From: Ryuthela nishihirai
Taxonomy: Eukaryota > Arthropoda > Arachnida > Araneae > Heptathelidae
DNA: 64,000 bases
NCBI GenBank assembly: GCA_038380435.1
Contig: JAWZYU010000019.1
Location: 23,399,801 to 23,463,800 of the forward strand
Direction of reading: 5' to 3'
The position numbers and the translations under genes were made by a program. This document shows positions 1 to 10,529 of the stretch, piece after piece. The notes beneath the pieces are model-generated. The model saw only the letters and a program-made list of their open reading frames with translations. It had not been told where the DNA came from and did not search any database. How positions within the stretch are numbered: the first letter of the stretch is position 1; each line of letters begins with the position of its first letter.

Positions 1-808
1 TGCCTGAACTATTTCAATAATGCTTCATCCAAGTATTCTTGCATAGGCTTTCATATGGGTTTAATCTTTTATCCATTTTGTTAAAATGCATTGATAATTT
101 TTACTTTAGCTTTCCATATTGTACACACATTAACTAAACCAAACTCAACAATAACATCAGCATTTTCTAGCTCATTTGCAATTTTAATTTTATTCTCCAA
201 TCAAACCTTTTCTCTTACTGCAAACCATGGTATAAGAAAATGACTGATATTTGCAGATTTCATGATATGAACAAAGATTCTAACATTGATTTCAACTAAG
301 AAAATGAACATTCCTTGGTAGTGTAGGAGAGATGACTGGTTGAACATGTTTCAAGCACATCCTAATAAGCATTTAGACAATGTTATTTCACAGAAGGACA
401 CTAAAAATTTCTTCCCTCTCTTCAATTCTAAAACACTCATTGAAAACACTACAAAGGCACACTACAAAAACACTACAAATGTGTTCCTTGCAGAAGAACC
501 AAAATTTATCCCCTTCCTGCAGGTTACAGAAGCATGATGGAGGAAGTCCTACACCCTTTAGTGATTTGTTCAGTCTATCAAATGGCTATTGATTTCCATT
601 CAGTTAGTGAATGCAGGAGATTACTATACTTGGAAAATCCCAAGGAATTTTATCTGCCCTGCAGCAAACAGCCCACCCACTGCACTTAGAAATCATTATT
701 CTCTTTTCTTTTGGGCTATAAAGTTCTGAAAATCATGAAGCCTGCTTACGATATCACAGTAACCATTGGGTAAGTAAATTTTGTGGTAAGTGGCTTGTAA
801 GAGCTTAA
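1..808. other. AT-rich stretch, nothing recognised
   Basis: Lies 3' of the last visible ELOVL exon on the gene strand. Only short chance reading frames are present; no RNA gene, repeat border or exon with a family match was seen. Confidence 0.5.
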
Positions 809-1215
809 ATGGAACAATTGATCAGAGTCAAATTCATGTTCTTTTCTTACACCAGTTTTAAACTGGGACACAATGCTGTGGAGGCAACTTGCAACATCAT
901 GCAGCATTTGAGGAAGGCACAACTAATGAACAGACAACACAAAGTTGGTTTGAAAAATTTTGATCGAGGGACATCAGCCTTCAAAATAAACCATGTGGTT
1001 GACCTAAAGAAGTGATTCATAATAATCGATTGAAGGCTTTAATTGAATCAAACACATGCCAAACTATGCATCGCAGGCAAATTAGGTGTGCATTATTCAA
1101 CAGTTTCCCAGGACCTGGAAGTCATTGGTAAAGTGAAGTTGGATAAATGAATTCCACATGAATTAACAGACATTCATAAGGCACACTGACTTGAAGTAAT
1201 GCACTTTCTTTCTCA
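809..1215 (+). pseudogene. Mariner (SETMAR/Hsmar-like) transposase remnant, N-terminal half
   Basis: The translation opens with a region like the N-terminal helix-turn-helix of SETMAR-type mariner transposases (FKLGHNAVEATCNI). After stops and frame changes it shows the second DNA-binding part: LGVHYSTVSQDLEVIGKVK near 1080-1140, then PHELTDIHKAH. In the family this leads to VPHEL and the first catalytic Asp, but here the match fades before the catalytic domain. Several stops and missing residues show long decay. No terminal inverted repeats were found. Confidence 0.72.
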
Positions 1216-2262
1216 TATGAAGCACAGTACACTAACAGCAGTTACAAATGCCTTTGAAGAATTCAAACAAGTGGATTTGAAGAAACAAAGTATTTTTACT
1301 TACATCTATGTATTTGATTATTGATCTTAAAATTATCTGACAATATCTCACACCACCGTGCACTACTAGTTAAGAACCACAGATCTAGAGTAGACCTGGC
1401 TGAACCATGGTTCATTGCAAAAGAACAACTCTTAAGATAAATCATCAATATACTAAATATGGCTCATTTCTGTAAATTTTTTGACCAAACATTTTTAGGT
1501 GCATAACAAAAGATTCTAGCAATTCATATTACTCTTTAAAAAAATATTTTTGTTCCTTTAATAAAAATATTTTCTTGATTTCTTAAAAATATATAAATTT
1601 TCCTATGGCTATTAAGAATATAGTTTTCATTCTAGTGTCTCTTTGCAAGGTTTGGGTTTGCTAGCCCAGTTCTAGAGCAAAATTGCATCCCTGCTTAAAA
1701 TTTATTCAGGAGTTGAATTCTAAACCATTCATATTAACCCTTTGATGAGTTTTTTTACTATATAGTACTCTGCATTTAATAAAACTATTAAAAATTGCTG
1801 AACATTAAGCCAAATAGTTCCCCAAGGTCTGGTTATAGCATTTTATACTATGTAGGAAACTGATCGAATCTATAACACATGTAACATGAGAAAACAGAAA
1901 GGTGTGACCATCCTTTGTGTAGAAGTATATGCTAAATGTATCAGTAAGATTGTGTTTTGTCAAAAAAATTAATCTCTGCTTGTACACCTCATTTTTGAGC
2001 AATAGAAACCCATGAAGATTATCAGCATTTGGTTTGTTATTTCAGAATGAAAACACAATAAGTATAATGATAACAATACCATAGCTGCTTAAGCAGTTCC
2101 TACTTTACGAAAAATATATATTTTTACCATGCAGGTATGCATTATATTTTATGTGAAAATTTGCATTTATTTTTGACAGACTTTTATTATGATTATAATA
2201 ATACCTAGTGAAATCATTGCAAAAAGATAATTGCATCGGTAATAAAATTAAAATAAGCTTAC
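1216..2262. other. AT-rich stretch next to the ELOVL exon, nothing recognised
   Basis: No exon, transposase or SINE pattern could be supported. The final ELOVL exon was looked for here on the minus strand and not seen. Confidence 0.45.
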
Positions 2263-2399
2263 CATCTGAATAGTAGTCATGTATTTTTTCCACCACAGAT
2301 ATTTGTTCATACTTGGGCCCAATGCTGTCATTCCATAATAAATGTACATCAGAACATGAACAAAACTGTTCACAAAAGCAAAAAAAGTGCTATGTCCAC
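2263..2399 (-). CDS. ELOVL: ELOVL exon with HxxMYxYY motif
   Basis: Phase 1 in (two bases finish Gly) and phase 0 out, bounded by TTACAG and GTAAG. It encodes [22 protein letters not shown], where HVLMYIYY is the third ELOVL signature, then [25 protein letters not shown] starts the fourth signature (TxxQxxQ), which would be completed by the next exon. That exon was not seen between 1 and 2262, so the 3' end of the gene is probably left of the window. Confidence 0.95.
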
Positions 2400-2454
2400 C
2401 TGTAAAATGCCCATTTTAAATAAATTAGCATGTAGTAAACAAAATTTGACTTTT

Positions 2455-3560
2455 ATTATTTAACAATATTACAAAAATTACAGTTGAGCTTCATAGTGCA
2501 GAAATTTAAATTAAAATAATGTCTTTAATATTCTATGATATTATTAAATGTCTTAAAGCATTTCAACAAAATTCTATGCTACTAGTATCAAAAGTAATGA
2601 ATGACATTTTACATACCATACAGGTGACAAGTTCATTTTATAAACTCCTTGCCAGCAAGTGATGAGTCACAGCAGGTTCGAAGTGGAGAAGGGTTGGGTT
2701 GTTTGGGTTGTTTTACCTCTGAGTGGCACTTTTTTGCACACCATGGGCTAAATGGCCAGGTCACATGGATCCCAAAGGCTCAGAGAAGGTTGGGGGAGGG
2801 GACCCACTGGAACAGCTGTTGGGAGACAGATGGTAGCCTCCCATCAAGGCCATCCAGCGTGTTCTTTAACGTGCACAGGGTACGGCTCTCCCGTACATGG
2901 GGGCCATGGCTTAACGTCCCATCCGATGGACGGCGGCCTTTTCAAGCCCATCGGTGTCCCCTACTGACCATGGGCAGGGCGGGGAATTTTGCGGAGATAA
3001 ATCTCAACGCTGACCCAGCTGGGACTCGAACCTGGGAACTACAGATTATGAGCCTGGCAAGCTACCGACTGAGCCACCCCCGCCCCAAGTGGAGAAGGTG
3101 AACCACCAGTATGCTGATGAGTTGGTTGCTTATAATGAAATTTTCTTCCACTGATCGAAGATTTGTGACTGCATTAGTGTCAATAATAACTATATAATTG
3201 CTGTCAATAATATGTCTAATAATATGCTACTATTATAATGTCAATACTATTATAATGTCAATAAAACTAATAATATGCTACTATATACTTATAGACAGCA
3301 GTATTGTCAATAATAACATATTAGTTATTATTGACAGTACTGCAGTCACAAAATTTTTATTTCACAAGATTTTTATTAGGCAAGGACTTTATAAAATGAA
3401 CTTGACACCTCTACAATATGTAAAATCTCATTCATTATTTCTGATAATAGGTAGCATAGAATTTTGAAGTGCTTTAAAACATTTAACAGTATCATAAAGT
3501 ATTAAAAATATTAATTTAATTTTAACAATATTAGCAATTATAAACAATAAATGACAATCA
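2455..3560. repeat. Large imperfect inverted repeat around a SINE
   Basis: The stretch 2455-2655 is complementary to 3372-3560: both arms carry AATTCTATGCTAC, TTCATTTTATAAA and CTCCTTGCC/GTCCTTGCC-type blocks in opposite order. A second inner pair lies at 3160-3195 and 3328-3360 (TGACTGCA...GTCAATAATAAC). The centre is AT-rich with repeated CAATAATAT and ACTATTATAATGTC units. SINE-B was inserted into the left arm later. The structure may be a foldback transposon or an old inverted duplication. Confidence 0.7.
2693..3086 (-). mobile_element. SINE-B, full copy with 12-bp target site duplication
   Basis: On the minus strand the element starts with a tRNA-like head: box A TGGCTCAGTCGGTAG, an anticodon-like loop CTCATAATCTG and box B GGTTCGAGTCC. 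The CAT in that loop fits an elongator tRNA-Met ancestor. A central domain follows, containing GGATGGGACGTTAAGCC and CACGTTAAAGAACAC, which resembles conserved central domains of invertebrate SINEs such as Nin-DC or Inv (from memory, not checked). Identical AAGTGGAGAAGG copies at 2681-2692 and 3087-3098 are the TSD. Open frames across it are chance. Confidence 0.88.
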
Positions 3561-3726
3561 CAGTCTTTTTAAATCTATAAATCAATAAATAGTTGTGGAA
3601 AAAATTTCGCCAACATATGGGGGTATGAGTCCCATATGTCAACAAAATTCTTTCCACAAACCATTTATTGATTTATAGATGTTAAAAGTCAACAGGAAAT
3701 TCTGTGATTGTCATTTTTATTGTTTA
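3541..3726. repeat. Foldback palindrome with arms of about 85 bases
   Basis: The two arms share CTATAAATCAATAAAT, a GTGGAAA block, CAACATATGGG and outer AATGACAATCACAG. They meet around a short spacer near 3622-3631. The right arm is the tail of a tRNA-Gly-like SINE (see 3880-4000), so the left arm looks like an inverted copy of that tail. Confidence 0.72.
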
Positions 3727-3879
3727 AATCATTAATAATGCTAAATAGCATGAAGTGACTTCATTATTTCCATCTTACTCAGTGCAATAAAAAAAAATAG
3801 TTACCACTCTAGAACACAGAGGGTGCTAAGTGTAGCTGAAATCATGGGAAGAGTGAAAAGTCATACTAAATGGAAAAAA

Positions 3880-4000
3880 GACAGAGCTGGCATTAGTTTA
3901 ATGGTAGAATACTCTGGCATGTTTCTGGAGAAATGTGGGTTCGAGTCCTGTATATTGGTGAAATATTTTACAGAAACCATTTATTGATTAGCAGTTATAA
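3880..4000 (+). mobile_element. tRNA-Gly-like SINE remnant
   Basis: GCATTAGTTTAATGGTAGAA resembles the 5' half of tRNA-Gly with box A, and GGGTTCGAGTCC is a good box B. The tail, including AGAAACCATTTATTGATT, is shared with 3612-3690, which has a decayed box B (GTATGAGTCCC). Two copies with one shared body argue for a SINE and not a tRNA gene; the acceptor stem cannot pair. Confidence 0.55.
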
Positions 4001-4050
4001 TGATATTCTTCTGTGAACAGCAAAATTGATGGGAAGAGTAGGACTAAGTA

Positions 4051-4335
4051 TACAGAATTTAAAGGAAAGTTCTAAAAACCCATAAAGCTTTTCAACAATG
4101 GATCTTAGAGAAGCAAATATTAGGACTACCTATAGGAAAGTGATCATGTCCAATCAAATGACAATGACTGTAGAACCCATAGCGGCATATTTAGGAAGTT
4201 AACAAACCTAACTCTGCAACAAAGAGAGAGAGAGAGAAAAAAAAACATCAAACATATGGTACTCACAAAATGAGTGGATGAAAAAACTCCATCCACTCAT
4301 TTGTTATAAATACCAGTCATTTGAAATCCAGCACT
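4051..4335. repeat. Left terminal inverted repeat of the long-TIR transposon
   Basis: Complementary to 8358-8693. Shared blocks in order include GGAAAGT.CTAAA, CCTATAGGAAAGTGA, ATTTAGGAAGTTAACAAA, GCAACAAAGAGAGA and TATAAAT...TCATTTGAAATC. The GAGA run at about 4222-4240 has grown into a small microsatellite. A foldback of 13-base arms (4268-4280 and 4290-4302) is present here but not in the right repeat. Confidence 0.82.
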
Positions 4336-4439
4336 TAGCAACAACAAAATGTTGTGACAACTAACAGACCACGTAAAACATGAACATAAAAAAGGAAAGT
4401 GATGAAACCACTTATTACACCGAATAATGATTACAGGAT

Positions 4440-5342
4440 GACTACATTCCAATTCATGAATGGACACAACTCACAGCACATAACAAAATTCACCGGCAAC
4501 ACGAGCCTAATGTTGAGCTTGTTTGATATATCTACCATTAAATACAATGCACATCTGAATGCATGAAAGAATAGCTTGCTCTACACCAACTAACATTGCA
4601 GTCACTCTATCACAGGCATCAGCGATCAAACAATGTAGATCTTGCAGTAGACTTGTAGGTTCTGTGGTAGCACTTGTTCTTTCAGGTAACCCCAGAAGAA
4701 GTTCATAGGAGTGAAGTCCAGTGACTGTGGAGGCCCCTCTACAGGCCCTGATAAATTGCTATCTAAATGTGTCAGACAGGAAAGAATATGTTTGGTATCT
4801 GGTGTGAGGGTGCACCATCATGTTGGTACCACATGTACATCCATGAGGGGGGTCATACACAGTCAGGTATTTTGATCCATAATATCTGGAGGTACCTCCA
4901 ACTTGTTAATATTCCCTTGTATAACAATGGTCCAACAAGTATGTTGTTTCAAATACTGCACCAGATGTTGGTTGACCAATGCATTTGATGCCTTGCTGCT
5001 GCTCATCCAAGGGATGGGTTTTTAAGAGCCCAGTAATGGGCATTGTGTCTTGTTAATGATTTTGGCCCATGTGAATTGCACCTCATATGTCCAAGGATCT
5101 CAGAAAAAAATAATGGATAGGCTATCCTCTAAGATATATGGTACCAAACTGCAGAAAACTAAACATCTCTAATGATCTTCTGGCATTAAATGTGCATCAA
5201 TATGGGTGTGCACCATGCTCATGTAGGATTTGCCACATACGAGCTGCTGTTAAAACCACAGGCGTCACTCACTGCTATAATACTGATGCTTGGATGGACA
5301 AGGACATATCCCAAGATGTCTGCAGGATGTACTTGAATATCT
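4440..5342 (-). pseudogene. Mariner-like transposase, C-terminal catalytic part (broken)
   Basis: The minus-strand reading, with frame changes, gives GPPQSLDFTPMNFFWGYLKE near 4725-4670. This is the family's WPPRSPDLTPCDFFLWGYLK block, followed by a region like IDRDMLQRV...R...C....G.HIEHL. Upstream are traces of a beta-strand region and WSD-like motifs. The Asp of the PCDFF position reads Asn (PMNFF), so the third catalytic residue is lost. Several stops. Homologous in type to the transposase at 43092-44299 but much more decayed. Confidence 0.68.
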
Positions 5343-7985
5343 GAGTAAACGGTAGCTAGGTAGTCACTGGAAGGAGAGCTATGCACCATCCCCTGTGATG
5401 GTGCATAGAACCAAACCTAGCACTTAATGTCTGACCTTGCCTTCTTGTGGTGCAAATTCAGGATATTTTGAATTCTGTCAAGAAAGGAGATATTACCCTT
5501 GTTCTAGGTGACTTCAATGCCAAAGTTGGTACTGACTCTGACCTTTGGGGAGGAGTGATAGGCCCTTGTGGTATTAGTAGCTGCAATGGCAATGCGCAAC
5601 ATCTCCTACAGGTAAGTAAACTCAATGGATTCAGAATAACTAACACTTATTACAAACACTGCGACATACATAAGTAAACAAGGGTTTCACCAAATGGGCT
5701 GCATAAGAATATGATGGAATATATATTAATTAACAGCAAATGGGCTAGTTCTGTTAGAAATACCAGGTCATATAGGGGAGCTGATATCGGATCTCACCAT
5801 TACTTTGTTAAAAGTGTCTTGCAACTTAAACTTAGAAGTGTTGTGCTAAGGTTAAAAAATTTACCTTTAATTCTGAAGCCCTGAAAGACCCAGTTATAGC
5901 TAAAGCTTACCATGATAGGTTACTTAATCATTATGACAGTCATGGTATGCTTACTACTGAAGTTGAGGAAGAATGGGATCATTTTAAACAGGCTTTTTTG
6001 GACACTAACAGTACTCTTTTAGGAAAAAAGGAGCAGAGGAGGCAGAATTATCTGAGTGATAAGGCACTTGAGCTTATTTCAGAAAGAAAGAACTGCAGGA
6101 ATGTCCTTAATCAATACCCTACTAGTCCTAATAGAAAGCATTACAGAGAGCTTAATAAACGTGTAAAGGATAAGTTAGCTGCTGATAAGAATCGTTGCCT
6201 TGATTGACAAAGAAGAGGAAGCAGTTAGACAGCACAACAGCAGCGAACTATACCAGATAGTTAATGTTTTGTATGGTAGAAAACGGACAGGTATACAGGG
6301 ATTGAAGGATAAACAAGGTAAGGTTATAGAAGGTGAGGATTGTCATGGCTAGGTGGACTGAGCATTTCAGTGATGTTCTAAACGATATGGTTAGTTCTAC
6401 TCCCATTGTTTCCAATGTTGATAGATGCATTGGTGGCTTTAATGTTGGCCCTATAACGCAATCTGAAGTTATTTTGGCTATTTCTAAACTTAAACTTCAT
6501 AAATCCCCAGGGGTAGATGAAATTACTATGGAAATGCTTAGAGCTGGGAAAGTTTTGGTTACCATTTGGATGACTTAAATTCTGAATATCTTTTATGATA
6601 AAGGCATGGTTCCTAAGGATTATAAAAGAGATTTGTTATCCCTATTTTCAAAAAAGGTGATCACAGTTTTTGTGATAACTATAGGGGTATCAGCCTACTC
6701 TCTGTTCCAGGGAAAGTTCTTTGCATGACTGTGCTTAATAGAATTAAGAATCTGGTTGATGGGCAATTGTGTGATGAGCAATGTGCAATTGCATGATGAG
6801 CAATGTGGATTCAGAAGTGGTAGGGGATGTGTAGATCAGATTTTTTAACTTATGCAGATTCTTAAGAAATGTTTAGAGTTTTAGAAACCTTTGGTTACTA
6901 ACTTTATTGATTTTAAAAAGGCTTTTGACTCTGTTGGTCACCATAATTTGTGGTTGATTGTGATATTGTATTACATACCAGACAAGTTAGTTAACACAAT
7001 GAAAGCTTTCTATAATAACACTGAGTCACGTGTGAGAGTTTGTAAGACTTGCAGCAATTGGTTTAGCATTGCTTCTGGTGTTCGACAAGGGTGCATTTTG
7101 TCTCCTTTTCCCTTTAGTTTGGTTATTGATTATATTATGAGAAATTCACTGCAAGCCTAAAAATGGCCTGGAGATGCAAAAATTTCTGATTCAGATTATG
7201 CTGATGATTTAGCCCTTTTGGCAAATGATGCTAATGAGATGAACTCTTTCATTCAAGCTGTTGATGACACTGGTAGTGGAGTAGGTTTAGTTAGAAACAG
7301 AGAGAAAACTAAAGTGATGAAAATTGGTCAGGCAGGCTGTGATTCAGTTAATCTGAATGGCTGCAGTCTTGAGCATGTGTCACAGTTTAATTACCTTGGG
7401 AGCTATGTAACAGATACTGGTGATATGTGGCACGAGATTGACAGATGAATAGGGATTGCTGCTGGGACTTTTAAGAACCTATGGAGAGTGCAGAGAAATA
7501 GGTATATACACCTTAAGACTAAAATTAGACTACAGTTTGAACAGTCTGGATCTTTCTAGGGTTAGTTATGGTAGTGTAACTTGGATGCTTTTCAAATAAG
7601 ATAACAGGAAACTAGATGTTTTTGATTCTAGATGCTTATGCAGTATCTTGGACATTAGGTGGTTCAACTTTGTAAGCAATGATGAGGTTAGGCAAAGGAG
7701 TTGGCAACCTCCTTTAAGCAGCATATTGTGCAGAGAGAGACACTGTTGGATATGTTGTCCATATGGATAACTTTAGATTAGTGAATAGGGTTATGAACAG
7801 TGTTCCTAAATGCCTCAAAAAGAGGAGAAGACCTAGAATGCAGTAGGCAGACACTGTCAAACAGGACCTTATTAGAATTGGTGTGCAGTGGCCAGGTGCA
7901 GCAGATGTAGCTCAGGACAGATATATTTGGAGAACTAAATTGCATGGTCTGGTTGGACCTCCATAGCAGCTTGATGATGATGATG
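5343..7985 (+). mobile_element. RTE-like LINE, copy 1 (internally deleted, inserted in the long-TIR transposon)
   Basis: The 5' leader (GGAAGGAGAGCTATGCACC..., 5366-5455) joins directly to the end of the endonuclease domain at ILNSVKKGD and GDFNAKV; about 0.9 kb present in the copy at 15278-18847 is missing. RT motifs follow, broken by stops: HKSPGVDEIT (near 6500), DNYRGI, DFKKAFDSV, SGVRQGCILSP, and a degenerate YADD region (DYADD reads DSDYADD at 7190-7210). The C-terminal GRP..-like tail ends with a GATGATGATG run at 7972-7985. Possible target duplications GTCTGCAGGAT and GTCTGCCTGAT flank it. Confidence 0.88.
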
Positions 7986-7989
7986 TTGG

Positions 7990-8350
7990 TCTGCCTGATC
8001 ATGGATGAACTGTTATGCTGCCAGTCTCTCTGAGCTGTCAAACAACATGGCAAATGGTCACCCAAGTTGGATGTGGACCAGCCAAAAAAATGCATGACAT
8101 ACACACTATGCAGCTTCCTAGGCATTTCATTGGCACTTGCCATACAACAGCATCATCTCACAGTACTGATCACTGGAGTTGCCAGCTATCGGGGTCTACA
8201 ACTGGTATACCTATTCATGCTCAAACCTACAAGAGCTATGTCATGTACTGCCACACCTGAATTTTATCTCGCTGGGCAGGTGCTGCATCACTGTCATCAT
8301 GTGCATAAGCTCATTAATCTGCTGTGGCATTGCACAGTATTTTGCAGTGT
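7990..8350 (-). pseudogene. Mariner-like transposase, N-terminal part (broken)
   Basis: Reading the minus strand from about 8160 gives LLYGKCQ.NA.EAA, which matches the helix-turn-helix start (YG.C..NAR.AARLYAERFP) of the same transposase type as 43092-44299. The rest is too decayed to align. It completes the transposon whose C-terminal half is at 4440-5342; the LINE lies between. Confidence 0.6.
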
Positions 8351-8357
8351 CTAAGCA

Positions 8358-8693
8358 TTGAACATCCGATTTTGAATGATCACCATTTATAGCCTTCCAT
8401 TCACTCATTTCATGTATATTATATGTTGCATTTTTTTATTTGCAACTCGAAGGTCTCCAAGTTCAATTGTTTCCCACTAACCAGAAGATGCCCTATAACT
8501 CTGAATTCACATTTTTTCTCTATCTCTCTTTGTTGCTGTTTGTTAACTTCCTAAATTTACTGCTAGGGGTACTACAGTCTTTTCATTTGAATAGGCATGG
8601 TCACTTTCCTATAGGCATACCTAAAATTTGCACCTCTAGGATTCTTTGTTAAAAGTTATTTGGGTGTTTAGGACTTTCCTTTTTAACCCTGTA
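8358..8693. repeat. Right terminal inverted repeat of the long-TIR transposon
   Basis: Complement of 4051-4335. It carries an extra segment of about 65 bases (roughly 8425-8490) that has a tRNA-like motif also found at 10560-10600, so a small SINE probably inserted in this arm. Confidence 0.78.
8425..8475 (+). mobile_element. SINE-D fragment (tRNA-like)
   Basis: GTTGCATTTTTTTATTTGCA, then a box-B-like AAGTTCAATTG, closely matches 10560-10605, where the motif is AAGTTCAATCC. Sits inside the right inverted repeat of the transposon. Confidence 0.5.
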
Positions 8694-8699
8694 CATTTT

Positions 8700-8990
8700 A
8701 TGTACATTACTACTACAGGACATGGATGCAAAACTTTAAAAAATCCACCCCTCCTCTAAAAAAAAATTAGAATTTTTTGGTTCCCCTTCCAAAATGTGAA
8801 GTCTTTCCAGATCCCCCTAAAAATGTTTCTATTTTTTCATCCACAAAATTGTAAATTATTTCTGTAAAATTATAAAAAAAACTATTAGGTAAATATTTAT
8901 TTTAACATCAATTCTTCTGGTAAACTCAAATCACTACTTATTTCATTTAAAAAATTAATCACTGGTCTAAGTTCACTGGTATGGTTCCAT
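8700..8990. other. AT-rich stretch with C-rich tracts, nothing recognised
   Basis: Contains tracts such as CCACCCCTCCTCT and GGTTCCCCTTCC. Similar mixed tracts recur near 11085 and 28690-28830, hinting at an unidentified old repeat. Confidence 0.35.
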
Positions 8991-8994
8991 GTTC

Positions 8995-9205
8995 AAGGCT
9001 GAGTGTTTTACCTTTGAGCAGCTTTTTTTTTATACACAATAAGCTAAACGGCTAAGTCACAAGAGCTCAGAAAAGGTTGGGGAGAGGATCCAATGTGTTC
9101 TTTAACATGCTTAGGTTATGGCTCTCATGCACATGGGACCACAGCTTAATGCATCATTCCACAGAGAGCGGCCTTTCTAAACCCAAAACTATCCCCTTTC
9201 CTAAT
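8995..9205 (-). mobile_element. SINE-B, partial (central body)
   Basis: Matches the body of the copy at 2693-3086 from the GTTTTACCTTTGAG end through AATGTGTTCTTTAACATGC to the GAGCGGCCTTTC block. The tRNA-like head is missing, and about 60 bases in the middle are deleted. Confidence 0.72.
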
Positions 9206-9394
9206 TTCAGGAGTAAATCACTGATAAGAAATATATTAATAGGCTGTGCATTCTTGTGAGATAAGTTTTACTGGTAAACCTAATTATGTTGCAGTGTTGT
9301 TGATTTTAAAGACTTATTATATAGGCTATATGCCTATCATTTTCCTTTCCAGGGTCCAATCTGAAAAACTGGTTTACATCCAGAAGCCAAGCAG

Positions 9395-9520
9395 TTTTTT
9401 CACTTAATAAAATATTCATCAAATGGAAGAAGTACGTATTATTTTTCAAGTTTCAATTACGCATTTTTATAAGATATGTGAAAATTTTCAACCTTCTATT
9501 TTCAAAAAAAAAAATGTGTT
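9395..9520 (+). repeat. Fragment of the piggyBac-like repeat family
   Basis: AATAAAATATTCATCAAATG and the following GTGAAAATTTTCAA block recur at 44875-44960 and in the MITE at 51372-52306. No end is visible here. Confidence 0.5.
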
Positions 9521-9663
9521 ATACTGAAGACAATATAGCCATCTATCGTCTCCCATTTTGGATTCTATCAATGTGTATAATCGATGTGGACCCTACAAAA
9601 GTTAAATACCATACAATGTCTAATTCTGTTTTTGGCATATATATTCTACCATAAAGATTTATA

Positions 9664-9842
9664 GTGCACTTAGCTATTGATCATAGGAACCTGGGTTCGA
9701 GCTCTGGGTCAGGCATGGCTGTTGTGTTAATTTCTGTTGAAGTCTCACCATCCTGATAGACCGTTTACTATGGTGTATAAACTGAGAAGTTCCTGTCAGA
9801 CCTCTGTGGCAAGCAGCTGCTTGAGAGAGTATTTATTTTTTA
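9664..9842 (+). mobile_element. SINE-A, 5'-truncated
   Basis: Begins inside the tRNA-like head (GGGACCTGGGTTCGA-type block reads GGAACCTGGGTTCGAGC) and runs to the shared end CAAGCAGCTGCTTGAG...TATTTATTTTTT. Sequence matches the full copies at 54046 and 58098. Confidence 0.8.
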
Positions 9843-9849
9843 CCTTTTT

Positions 9850-10525
9850 CCATTTGATAAAGGTTTACAGAATATTTTAGCTAATTCTTATAGTAATATA
9901 TGATCAGCTAATGCATCACTTAATTTTGTTTTCCAGTAATGTAACATTGTCAATAACTGATTAATACCTGAATTTCACAACTTCTTAATGTTAAATTGTG
10001 TAATAAAATTTTAAAATATAATAGACAGATGATGGGGCAAGGATTAACTTTAAATTCCCAGACTAAACTGATAACTACATTCTTGCAATCACTAATTGCA
10101 AATAAGGTACTTGTTCCAACATAAAAGAACAAATTGCTTTTTGAATGCAATGCTATTGGCTTCTATTATTACCATCAACAATGAAAAAGTGTTTTTGAAT
10201 GAAAATTACTCGGTTTGTTGAACAGTGCTTCTGCCAGGGGCAGCTTGTCCATTAAGCCACCTGGGACATGTCCTGTCAAAAAATAATCACAAAAAAAAAA
10301 TCTATTTCATGTTTAGTATTCATAATTTGTCATATCTAAATCAATATATCATTTTCATATTTGTTTTGTAATCATTATTTGTAGGGTTATGTTGACAATT
10401 ATTCATTTACTTTAAGAATCAGCTACATTGGCTGCATTTAGAGATATGCGATCATAAGATATAAAAATATAAAATGTGTTGAACATATGGTCTACAAGAG
10501 AATGCTAATATAACATAATTTCTCA
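9850..10525. other. AT-rich intron sequence, nothing recognised
   Basis: No exon or repeat border could be supported. CACCTGGGACATGTCCTGTC near 10258 is a short isolated GC-richer spot. Confidence 0.4.
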
Positions 10526-10529
10526 TCAG

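Larger units (their letters stand above)
4051..8693 (-). mobile_element. Mariner-like transposon with very long terminal inverted repeats, split by an RTE LINE
   Basis: The ends read TACAGAATTTAAAGGAAAG on the left and the complement of TACAGGGTTAAAAAGGAAAG on the right, with TA at both borders as expected for Tc1/mariner insertion. The inverted repeats continue inward about 280 bases. Transposase remnants lie on the minus strand on both sides of the LINE at 5343-7985: C-terminal part at 4440-5342 and N-terminal part at 7990-8350. Without the LINE the element would be about 2.0 kb. Confidence 0.82.

Noticed and set aside
1..2262. Last ELOVL exon
   Set aside because: No minus-strand segment with the expected VQF start, hydrophobic run and Lys-rich end was found; the exon is probably left of the window.
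3000..3080. tRNA-Met gene on the minus strand
   Set aside because: Belongs to the repeated SINE-B with a shared 390-bp body and a 12-bp duplication.
2649..3101. 150-codon open frame as a gene
   Set aside because: It runs across SINE-B on the strand opposite to its tRNA head; the relatively GC-rich SINE explains the open frame.
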